Positions 23,355 to 33,009 of a stretch of 64,000 nucleotides of DNA are shown here, one piece after another; the stretch's first letter is position 1, and each line of letters begins with the position of its first letter. The stretch spans positions 133,211,384 to 133,275,383 of the forward strand of contig NC_091250.1 in NCBI RefSeq assembly GCF_042477335.2, in the 5' to 3' direction. The translations under genes and the position numbers were made by a program. The notes below the pieces were generated by a model. That model saw only the letters and a program-made list of their open reading frames with translations. It was not told where the DNA came from and made no database searches. The DNA comes from Ovis canadensis (lineage: Eukaryota > Chordata > Mammalia > Artiodactyla > Bovidae).

Positions 23355-23548
23355 GAGAGGTCGTGTCTGACTCTTTGTGACCCATGGACTATAGCTCGCC
23401 AGGCTCCTCTGTCCATGGACTCCTCCAGGTAAGAACACTGGAGTGGACAGCCATTCCCGTCTCCAGGGGATCTTCCCGACCCAGGGATCAAATGCAGCCT
23501 CCTGCACTGCAGGCAGATTCTTTACCAGCTGAGCTGCAGGGAAGCCCT
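23355..23548 (-). mobile_element. Bov-tA type SINE
   Basis: The plus strand shows the reverse complement of the ruminant SINE: TCGTGTCTGACTCTTTGTGA, then ATGGACTATAGCTCGCCAGG, then GGGATCTTCCCGACCCAGGG, ending GCTGAGCTGCAGGGAAGCCC. Both the Bov-A part and the tRNA-derived part are present. Confidence 0.93.
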
Positions 23549-23559
23549 GTTGTACATCG

Positions 23560-23900
23560 TGGGTGAATTCTGCCTTTTAAATTCATCCTCAGAAAATAAA
23601 AAAGCACAGTTGACTTGCTCGTTATAGCAGAGATTTTAAAGAACATGGAAAAGAGGAGAAATTCCAAGGTCTGGTGGCCAACACTAACTGTTGTACAAGG
23701 TCCTTAATTTTAGCTCCGAGCTTCCTGGCAGGCTGAGCAAAAAGGGCAACACGGTGAATCATGTGCTGTCGGAGGCTGTCTTCCCGGATGTGCGCTGACA
23801 GCGCCGGCACAGACACTCCTGCCCTCGGCTCACGCTGAATGCTAGACCTCAAATCCTGACTTCAGGTTTCGAAAATGTGGTTGCTCCCAGATGAGCAATA
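23560..23900. promoter_or_regulatory. AT-rich block, candidate conserved noncoding element
   Basis: Immediately after the SINE the base composition drops to AT-rich unique sequence with TTTTAAATTCATCC, GAAAATAAAAAAGC and CCTTAATTTTAGCTCC. It does not resemble a repeat I know. A regulatory role is inferred from composition only. Confidence 0.3.
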
Positions 23901-24239
23901 AAAGGGCAGTGCTGTCTGTAGACAGGAGGGTGACGGTGGGAGGGGTGTGGCATGGGTTCTCCTGGGTGCCATCCCAGCTACGGGGAGGGGCCGGGGAGGT
24001 CTATCCCCCAACCCCTACTGGAGCCTGGCACAGAGGGCTGCCTCAAAGCACCCAAGGGCAGGAGGTGCTGGCTGGGGGAGAGTCTGGCCAGAGAGGGCCA
24101 GCCCGCCTGTGGTGGTGGCCCCCAGGGGGGTGGCCTGGGGAAGGAGGGCAGTGGAGACGGACCCGCTGCTGGCCAGGGAGGGGTTAAGGCCTCCACAGCT
24201 CCCGGGGCTGGCGGGGGCCAGGCCGGTAGCCGCTGAGCA

Positions 24240-24560
24240 GCTCAGAAATCTATTTTCCTAAGCACTTGGCATTTGCCTGAAACCTCAAGTGTATTTTCCC
24301 TGAGTTTTATTTTTTCTTTGACCCCAAACTCTGGTAAATTTAAGGGAAATTTAATTATGGTGTTTTGGGTCCATTTACACTTAAACCTTCTCAGCATTTT
24401 TTCCAGGACCCTTTTGGAGTTCAGCACGTCTTGGGAGCCTTCTAAATGAGCGTTTTTATTATTATTATTTTTTGAAAAGGCTTTACTCCCCCTGCCCCCA
24501 CCCCCCAGGACCAGCCTTCCTGCCAAGAATAAACAAGGCTGACTCCACAGGCTCCGGCTG
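24240..24560. promoter_or_regulatory. AT-rich block, candidate conserved noncoding element
   Basis: About 300 bp of AT-rich unique DNA in a GC-rich region, with TTTGACCCC, GGTAAATTTAAGGGAAATTT then AATTATGG (24332-24360), TTTTATTATTATTATTTTTT (24454-24473) and AATAAACAAGG. Possible enhancer for FGFR3; not proven. Confidence 0.3.
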
Positions 24561-27500
24561 AATTAGGAATCCGTCCCCGGCCGCCAGGCCAGCCCCACAG
24601 CACGTCACACCCTCCTCCCTTGGCCAGGCAGCCTTTGCCCTGCGAGCAATGCCCCTTCCCCTGGGTCCTGTTGGCCCTCCCGGGAGGGGCTGTCACCTGC
24701 TCCGGGAGCCTCAGCCACACGCCCTCCTGGGGTGGGGGAACCTCGATTCCTTGCTCTTGGCCCTGCCAGTCCCTGCACGGGTCACCCACGGACCAGCCTC
24801 TGCCTGCTGCCAGCCAGAACCCAGGAGTTCAGAGTGGCCACAGGATCCCACAGGCGGCGGTGGCCTCAGCGTCTGTGGCTGGAGGCTGTGGACACTGTCC
24901 GGTCCAGGCTGGGGCCAGGACGTGCCCCCCCAGGAGGCAGACTGGGGCACCCCACAACCTGTGGACCTGGGAACAGATGGACCGAATTTGGGGGTGATGT
25001 GGCCCCTGGCAAAGAGCGCGCAGGGGCCAGCTGCTCACACCAGGCGCAGTGTCAGTCCTGTGTGACGGGGGCACCCTGGGGGCGAAGGGCCGCAGCGGGG
25101 GCACCCCAGGGCGTGGAGCCCCGGGGGAGGACCCCGGGGCGTGGAGCTGCTGCCGGCAGAGCCTCCCTGGGGACACAGCGGTCAGGTGCAGCCACCCACT
25201 GCGGGGAGGCCTCCTGGCCTTGGGGGAGGCACGTGTTCCCTGCGCGGTGTGGCTCTGGGGGTTCTGGGAGAGAAGGCTTTGGCTGGACTCTGCCAACCCC
25301 AGACCCCACGACCTCCCATCTCCCCCAGTGGCCACTGGGAAGGAGGGATGGGAGTGGTGGTGTCCAGGACCCCTTCCCAAGCCCAGGTGTTGGGGCTTTA
25401 AGGAGAGGGAAGGTAGTTTGTGAGGGGTCTAGCCCAGGAACATGCTCCTATGGGAAGCCTGCTGCAGTCTCACATACCCCCCCCCAGGGAACCGGGGCGT
25501 CTCTGGGTCCCCCCAGGCCTTGAGCACCCCCGGGCCCCACTCCCTGGGCGCCTGGAGCCCCAGGAGCCGTCGCACACATGGGCTCTGGGAGGCACGTATT
25601 TGAGCTGAAGAGCTGAGCTGCCTGAGCAGCCAGCACTGCCCCATTTTACAGAAAGGTACACTGAGGCACAGTGGCGTGGAGCACCTCCCCTGGGTCTGCC
25701 CCACACCATCTGCTGAGCGCTCACTCAGAGCCAGGCCAGGCGGCCCTCCCAGAGGGGGATCTTTCAGGGCTAGGAGAGGATGCCCTGGCCTCCTCCTCGC
25801 CCCCCACCCCAGGCCCCAGCCTCCAGGGGCTCCTCTGCCTGACGACCAGCCCTCCGGGGCCGAATCCAGGGACCAGCGTGGCGGGTGCTGCTGGTGGTTG
25901 TGCCTCTGGCCTGTGTTGTGTCTGAGGGCCACCTCTGCCCGTGCCGGCCCCTCCCAGCGCTCAGAGGGCCCCTAATAGAGACATCTTTGAGGGGCCTCCT
26001 GAAGCCCCCCGCCCCTGCCTGCCTGCCCCAGAGCCCAAGTCCGCTGACAACTTTATTGTCCGCCCAGGCTGGCCTGCAGGCGCTGAGGGCGTGGTCCAGA
26101 TAGACCTGGGGGATGCTGACAGCTGACCACCGCCCAGGCAGAGGGCGGCTGAGTGAGATAAACGACCCCCAGCCCCGACCACAGGGCCGCGCCCATACCT
26201 GTGCCCACGCTGCTCTGCGCCCAGCTGAGACCGGACCACCCAACAGCCCACCGCCAGGGAGTGGCCTCCCGGGACCCCCAGGCTCAGGGTGAAAGTGGAT
26301 GGGGGCGGCCTCCTGGCCTGGTGAGACCCCCCACAGCTCTGGGGCCCAGTCGCCCCAGGCTCCCCTCCTGCTGCCCACTGCTCCAGGGAGCACCCCCAGG
26401 GCTCAGCCTGGGCCAACCCTGCCCCAGTTTCCAGCCACACCTGCCCCGAGGACCTGTCACCCCGCCCCTCCCTGGGCCAGGGTCAGCCTCAAGCCAGACT
26501 GGGTAGGGGTGGAGTGCCCCAGGCCAAGGTTATCTCAGGATGAGGGTCTGGGTTGTCTCAGCTCAGATCAAAGAGCCTTATCTGGCCAGTGCTCCCTGCC
26601 CATCCCACCAGCCTCCAGTCCTGCCTCCCAGCCCAACCCTCCCACACCCCGCTCCAGACGCCTCCCAGGCTGTCCAGCACAGCCCTGACCCACAGCCCTG
26701 CAGGGCCCGGTCTCCAAGGAGGCCCTGACTAGCCTCCCCGCGAGCGTGCCCAAGGAGCGCCCTGCCCGCTCAGCAGTGGAGGGCCGTGGGGCTGGGTCTC
26801 TGGACCGTGTGGCCCACCCCCAGGGTGGGTAGCACAGTGAGTGGCTGCAAGAGCGCGCAGGTGGGCCCGGTGGCCCGAGGGGAGCCAGGCGCGCGGACTC
26901 TCTCGCACGCCTGCGGGCACATGCGTGTGTGTCCGCCGGCCCCCTGGCTCCCGGGGGCACCTGGGCCCGAGCCCTCAGCACGGGAAGCCAGCAGAGGCCC
27001 ATCCAGCTTCTGTGGGCCCCTGCCCCCCATCCGGCCGACTGGCCCTGCGAGCTCCTGCTGCAGACGCCGCCCGTCCGCGCGCCGGAGCAGCGAGGGCCGG
27101 GCCAGGCCCGGGAAACTGGGTCAGAACAAGGCTGGGCGGGGTCCCCACCGTGCCTGAGTGCACGCCCCGCGAGGGCAGGGGCTTCAGATCCCAGCACAGC
27201 CTGGCTCAGGCTCACACTCCTGTGTCTGCACGTGTGCGTGCGTGCCCGTGCACGTGTGCCCTGCCGCTCCAGCCGACAGCCTCCACGCAGGGATCTGGGT
27301 GTCCCCATCCCCACAGGCGCCCCCATCACCTGGCCCAGGGCCACCTTTGGCCTTGCAGACTCTGAGCCAGCCCAGTTCCCAGACTAGCCCCCAAAGGTGG
27401 GCCGACCCTGGCCCCGTGGACCTGCGGGGCTGAGAAGAGGAAGCTCAGGTGGACAGAGACGCTGTCTGCCCGCTGCAGAGGGGCACACGGCTCGTCAAGG

Positions 27501-27900
27501 AGGCCTCGCCGCGTGCTGTGGCCGTGACGTCCTGCTGCTCCCAGGCGCCCTGCCCTGACTTGTACAGGTCGCCTCCTGCGATGCTTGCCCTCAGAGAAGC
27601 CCCCAGGGCTTAGGCCTTGGGCTGGCCTTGGTGCTTAGGGTTTATCATCCTGGTGGGGGCCCTGCTCATCCTGGCTGAGGGCCAGGCGCCCAGCCCCAGG
27701 GCATGAAGAGTCCCGGGCCCCAGCTCACACCCCTGCCATCCGCGGGCCACATTCTGTGCCCGTGGCCAGGTGAAGCTGGGGGACAGGCCTCACCAGGGCT
27801 GGCTAGGAGAGGGGCTGTCCACACTCCGTGCTGGGGTGAAGCAGCCCCCCCCGCCAGGTACTTGGTGGCCCCATAGCTGCGTCCAACCCGCCGAGGGTGG
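24560..27900. other. GC-rich intergenic DNA
   Basis: No protein gene seen. There is an old MIR-like remnant at 25640-25745, a SOX-like inverted GACAA...TTGTC at 26046-26060 and a GT-rich low-complexity patch at about 27222-27258. Confidence 0.45.
25640..25745 (+). mobile_element. MIR SINE remnant
   Basis: CCCCATTTTACAGAAAGGTA, then CACTGAGGCACAGTGG is the conserved core of the ancient tRNA-derived MIR element, followed by a decayed tail with GAGCGCTCACTCAGAGCCAG. Confidence 0.6.
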
Positions 27901-27907
27901 GGCATGT

Positions 27908-28085
27908 GTTTGCAGTCGTCCAGTCCTGTCCAGCTTTTTGCAACCCTGGCAGACTGTAGCCCCATGAGATTGTCTAGGCAGGAATACTGGAGCTGGTTGC
28001 CATTTCTGTGTCCAGGGGACCTTCCTGACCCAGGGGGTGAACCCACACCTCCATGCAGCTCCGGCGCTGCAGCCACCTGGGAGGA
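27908..28085 (-). mobile_element. Bov-A/Bov-tA type SINE (diverged)
   Basis: Reverse-complement Bov SINE: CAGTCGTCCAGTCCTGTCC, AGACTGTAGCCCCATGAGAT, GGAATACTGGAGCTGGTTGC and GGGGACCTTCCTGACCCAGG. It is more diverged than its neighbours and ends near GCAGCCACCTGGGAG. Confidence 0.85.
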
Positions 28086-28127
28086 CTATGCTGACGCTGC
28101 GCGTGTGCGCGCGTGCGTGTGTGCGTG

Positions 28128-28275
28128 CTGGTCGCTTCAGTCGTGTCTGACTCTGTGCGGCCTTGTGGGCTGTAGCCCAGCAGGCTCCCCTGTCCCTGGC
28201 ATTCTCCAGGCAGGAACACTGGGGTGGGCTGCTACTTCCTCCTCCAGGGGATCTTCCTGACCCAGGGATTGAACC
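28128..28275 (-). mobile_element. Bov-A SINE monomer
   Basis: TCGCTTCAGTCGTGTCTGAC, then GTAGCCCAGCAGGCTCCCCT, then GGCAGGAACACTGGGGTGGG and GGGATCTTCCTGACCCAGGG. It abuts a GC/GT-rich low-complexity lead (28098-28125) and the BOV-A2 element on the right. Confidence 0.88.
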
Positions 28276-28277
28276 TG

Positions 28278-28630
28278 TGTCTGCTGCTGCTGCTGCTGCT
28301 GCTGTTGAGTCGCTTCAGACGTGTCTGACTCTGTGCATCCCCATAGACGGCAGCCCACCAGGCTCCCCCATCCCTGGGATTCTCCAGGCAAGAACACCGG
28401 AGTGGGTTGCCATTTCCTTCTCCAATGCATGAAAGTGAAAACTGAAAGTGAAGACGCACAGTCGTGTCTGACTCTTAGCGACCCCGTGGACTGCAGCCTT
28501 CCAGGCTCCTCCATCCATGGGATTTTCCAGGCAAGAGTACTGGAGTGGGGTGCCATTGCCTTCTCCTGTGGCTTTTGAGTCTCCTGCATTGCATACAGAT
28601 TCTTTACCCACTCAGCCACCTGGGAAGCCC
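28278..28630 (-). mobile_element. BOV-A2 SINE (dimer) with tRNA-side tail
   Basis: Two Bov-A monomers joined by the ATGCATGAAAGTGAAAACTG linker (28427-28446), with a (CTG)7-8 run at the left end (28281-28307). The right end reads CTTTACCCACTCAGCCACCT then GGGAAGCCCC. This is the ruminant BOV-A2 arrangement in reverse orientation. Confidence 0.93.
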
Positions 28631-30895
28631 CTACTGAGGCTGCAGAGAGCAATGAGTCTTCCAAACCGACAGCTGGTGGAAAGCCTCAGACATCCCCTGG
28701 TCCCCACGCCTTCGTCCCTGCCCTAACCCTGTCCAGCCCCAGCCCGTCCACCCTCACTGCCAGGACACCCTTAGTCCAGCCCCCAGAACAGGGCAGCCCC
28801 CCCAGGGGTCACAGGCGGGTGGCAGGAGCCCTCCCCCCAGCTCCCTGTGACTCTGCAGCGCCCGCTCCTGGGAGGCCCCTGGACACCCGGCCTCGTGGAC
28901 TTGGGGGCTCAGAGTGTCCCTCCTTCCCCTAAGATGTGCTTCCCTGCACACACACACAGACATGCACGCTAACACACACCACGCGGCCCAGACGCTTCTC
29001 GTAAATTGCTCCAGGGATTGCAGGCTGCTCCCTGCTTCGAGCTCACAGAACTGGTAGTGCCAGAAATCCAGCTTGTTAGGCAGGTGGAGACTCGACGGGG
29101 GCCGGCCCACCCCCGGAGCCTCTCGGTTCAGGCCCTCCCACCCCCAGATGACCCTCAGCAGCAGGGTGCCAGGCCCGCGACCACCTGCTGCTTTGCCACA
29201 GGCTGCCAAAGGTCCTCCGCCTTCGAGGTGCCCTCCGCCCCCGCCCAGACCCACCTTCCCCGCCTCAGAGGGAGGTGGTCCTGGCTCTGCAGGCTCCTGA
29301 GGGTGCGCGGCCTGTTCGAGAAGTGAGGACGGCGAGGGGAGAAGAGCCACGGGCCAAGGAGACCGGGCAGACCAGGGGCAGGCTGGCCCCGGTCCCTCCC
29401 TGTGCCCCCTGCAGTTCTGCCATAGAGGGGGCTCCCCCAGAACCAGGTGGGCCCCCGCCAGCAGCCAGCTGACTCAGAGACCTGGGCCGAGCCCCTGGGG
29501 ATAGAGGCTGCGAGGTTTCTAGGATGTACGTTTGTGACCCACGGGGCTGGCGCTGAGGGGTCAGGGGCTGTCCCAGGGGAAGGTTGTGGCACGCAGGCCA
29601 GTGTGTGCCAGCCCATGCCCTGGCAGACCTTGCTAGTCAACTGCAGCCCCGTCTCTGCTGCCACAGCGCAGCCTCAGCCCCTGTCCTCCAGACGGCTCCC
29701 CCAACCCGGGGACCGGAAACCCACTGCCGAGTCTGCCTGCAGCCCCCCACGGCCGGGCCTGGGAAGGCCTCAGCGGGGCCCTCTCCCTCACGCCATCCTG
29801 CCCCCACGCCAGGTCTTTCGCGCTGCCCTCTGGGGCGGCGTCCTCTGTCCTGGTCTCCTGGGAGTCCCCTTATTCGAGGTGCAGAGCCCGAGGCGACCAG
29901 GGATAGAGTCTGGCTGAGTCTCCTGAGCCTTTGCCAGCCTGGCATTGGGTGCTGGGACGGGAGACCTCTGGCCCCAAGAAAGGCGAGGGCTCCCGGGCCA
30001 GAGCAGCTGCGGGACTGGAGTCGGCCGCCTGCCCTCCCTCACTGCTCGGAGCGGAGCCTGGGGGACAGCTGGCCACGTACGGGCCTTCCTCTCTGCTCAG
30101 GTGGGGCTCCCACAGCCCTCCGGGCTGAGCAGCAGACCCTGGCCACGTGCAGCTGCCAGCTGCTGCCAGTTGGGCTGGGGCCGGCCTGCAAGGCCACGTC
30201 TGCCTTGCCAGGTGGGCAGGACTAGCAGAGCACAGCAGCCCATTGATGGTGTCCTAAACAAAGCCATCTTGCCGGGGTCACCTGCCAGGCCCCGGGGCCC
30301 ACCAAGCCCCCAGCCACCCGCCTCCAGCCAGGGCCCCGACCTCCGGGAGCACCCAGGCAGGGCGGACCTCAGCGAGCCCAGTGGGACGGCAGGTGTGTCC
30401 CCTGCGCAGGGCAGGACGCGTCACCAAGCCCAGCACTCACCATGGCAGCTCTGCCCAGGTCTCCAAGGCTGGCCTCCGCTGGAAGCCCTCAGGAGTAGAA
30501 AGGGCACCCCTCCTCCTAGGAGGCAGCTCAGGCTCAGGCAAGAGCCCAGGTCCTCATCCTTGCAGACAGGGGGCTTGGGTGCTTGTATGGGGGCAGGGCA
30601 GGGTCTGGGCTGGCCAGCTGGAAGAACACAGTGGCTCAGAGCTGCCCCACCCCGGGTCCAGGGGCCACCCTGATGAGGGCTCCGACTGCAGGTCCAGGAC
30701 TGGAAGCTCTGCTGGGGCCGAGGGGGCGGGGGCTGGGGTCCCCACCCGGGCACTGGGGCTGAGACAGGAGATCGCACCTGTGGAAGCAAGCCCGAGGTTG
30801 TCTGCTGTGCAGGCCTGAGCTCCAAGCTGCTGAGAAAACACACCTTTTTCACAGTGGATTTATTTAGGCCAAGAAAAAAGAAACATTCCTAAGCC
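28630..30895. other. GC-rich intergenic DNA
   Basis: No gene recognised. The only AT-rich unique patch is near 28990-29090. A CACACACACA patch lies near 28948-28960. Confidence 0.4.
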
Positions 30896-30897
30896 CG

Positions 30898-31860
30898 TCT
30901 GTTGTTGTTGTTCAGTTGCTAAGTCATGTCTGACTCTGTGACCCCATGGACTGCAGCACACCAGACTTCCCTGCCCATCACCAACTCCCAGAGCTTGCTC
31001 AAACTCATGTCCATTGAGTCGGTGATCCCATCCAACCATCTCATCCTCTGTTGCCCCCTTCTCCTGCCTTCAATCTTCCCCAGCATCAGGGTCTTTTCCA
31101 ATGAGTCAGCTTTTCACATCAGGTGGCCAAAGGATTGGAGCTTCAGCGTCAACATCAGTCCTTCCAACGGATATTCAAGACTGATCTCCTTTAGGATGGA
31201 CTGGTTGGATCTCCTTGCAGTCCAAGGGGCTCTCGAGAGTCTTCCCCAACACCACAATTCAAAAACACCAATTTTTCAGCACTCAGCTTTCTTTATAGTA
31301 CAACTCTCACACCCAAACTTGACCACTGGAAAAACCGTAGCTTTGACCATATGGACCGTTGTTGGCAAAGTAACATCTCTCCTTTTTAATATGCTGTCTA
31401 GGTTGGTCATAGCTTTTCTTCCAAGGAGCAAGTGTCTTTTAATTTCAAGGCCGCACTCACTGTCCCCAGTGGTTTTGGAGCCCAAGAAAATAAATTCTGT
31501 TTCCATTTTTTTCCCCATCTACTTGCCATGAAGTGATGGGACTGGATGCCATAATCTTAATTTTTTGAATGTTGAGTTTTAAGCCAACTTTTTCACTCTC
31601 CTCTTTCACTTTCATCAAGAGGCTCTTTAGCTCCTCTTTGCTTTCTTCATAAGTGTGGTGTCACCTGCCTATCTGAGGTGATTGACATCTCTCCCGGCAA
31701 TCTCGATTCCAGCTTGTGATTCTTCCAGCCCAGCGTTTCTCATGATGTGCTCTGCATAGACGTTAAATAAGCATGGTGACAATATACAGCCTTGACGTAC
31801 TCCCGTCCCAATTTGGAACCAGTCCATTGTTCCATATCCTGAGGCTTTCGGGGGCAGATA
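30898..31860 (-). mobile_element. BovB (RTE-type) LINE, 5'-truncated 3' end
   Basis: About 960 bp of a BovB retrotransposon read on the minus strand. The 3' end is at the left, with the short TGTTGTTGTTG tail seen on the plus strand at 30900-30911. Fragments of the reverse-transcriptase C-terminal region remain open, for example 31276-31518 and 30919-31101, with the LLLGRKAMTNLDSIL and [18 protein letters not shown] type motifs. Frameshifts separate them, so it is dead. Confidence 0.95.
31276..31518 (-). pseudogene. BovB reverse-transcriptase C-terminal relic
   Basis: An 80-codon open stretch inside the BovB copy. It carries FLGSKTTGDSECGLEIKRHL and MVKATVFPVVKFGCES, the conserved segment after the RTE polymerase fingers. 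Flanking parts of the same protein are in other frames. No function expected. Confidence 0.9.
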
Positions 31861-32716
31861 TTTTGCCCTTGCCTGGATCCTGAGCTCCCTGGCCGCCAGG
31901 GCAAGGAGAGAAAGAAGATGCTCCTGTGGGCTGTGGCTGGTGAGACTGGGCCCTTGGGCATCTGTGGCCTCCTCCCCTCCCAGGGCTGAGACCAGGGCTC
32001 CACCCTGCAGGTGGGCCCCGGAAGGGACAGGAGAGCCACCTCATGACCTCAGAACAGGGGCTGAGACATGCTGGTCAACCCCAACTGTGGCCCGGACCCC
32101 ACCCCAGGCAAAGAGGAGCTGGGGGGTGCCCGGGGTGATCTGGGGCTCAAGGAGCTGGCCCAGGCCTGGGCACGGGGAGACAGGAGTGGGGCAGGGCCTC
32201 CCAGGTGGGCCCAGCCCTGACGGCTCCTGTCCCCTCCCAGAGCCGCCTGACAGGAACGCACGGGCCTCCCCACCCCGTCCCGCCCCACCCTGACCCCTCC
32301 GTCCCTCCTCCTCTGGAGGCAGGCAGCCCTGCCCAGCATGGGCTCCCAACTGAGCCCCCACCCAGCAGGGGGCTCGCCCAGCACCCTCCCTGGTCACCCT
32401 CCTGTCGGCCGGTCCTCACACACCTGGAGACCACCACCACCTGGTAGGGCCTTCCTCTCCCCGGAGCCCAGTCCCCTCACCTCCCTGGAAACCACCTCAC
32501 CTGCTCAGGGCTCCTGCAGGGCCAGCTGTGCCCTCTCAGCCCCGGGCAAGCGCCCAGAGGACAGCTCAGCTCCAGGGAGCCCCTCTCTGGCCCCACAGCC
32601 TAGACACCAGCCCGCGGTGTGGAGTCGCCCCGGGGCTTGGAAGGGAGGAGGGGCGAGGGGTTGGCAGTGAGAAGCCTGGCTCAACCCGGAGGCCGCAGAG
32701 CAGGGACAGGCCTTGG

Positions 32717-33005
32717 GCTGTGTGGGCCCCCAGGACAGGGCCCACCAGGAGGCTGGGCCCCTAGGACAGGGCCCACCAGGAGGCTGGGCCCCCAGAACAG
32801 GGCCCACCAGGCTGGTCCCCAGGACAGGGCCCACCAGGAGGCTGGGCCCCCAGGACAGGGCCCACCAGGCTGGGCCCCCAGGACAGGGCCCACCAGGAGG
32901 CTGGGCCCCCAGGGCAGGGCCCACCAGGCTGGACCCAGGACAAGGCCCACCAGGAGGCCGGCCCCCAGGGCGGGGCCTATTGGGAGGCGGGCCCCCAGGG
33001 CAGGC
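32717..33005. repeat. ~31-bp GC-rich minisatellite
   Basis: Nine copies of an AGGACAGGGCCCACCAGGAG plus GCTGGGCCCC-type unit; some copies lack the GGAGG part, so spacing alternates between about 26 and 33 bp. The last two copies are degenerate. Open frames across it are repeat artefacts. Confidence 0.95.
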
Positions 33006-33009
33006 AGTC

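Noticed and set aside
28281-28307. (CTG)n triplet run as a disease-type expansion.
   Set aside because: It is the normal CTG tract of the BOV-A2 SINE.
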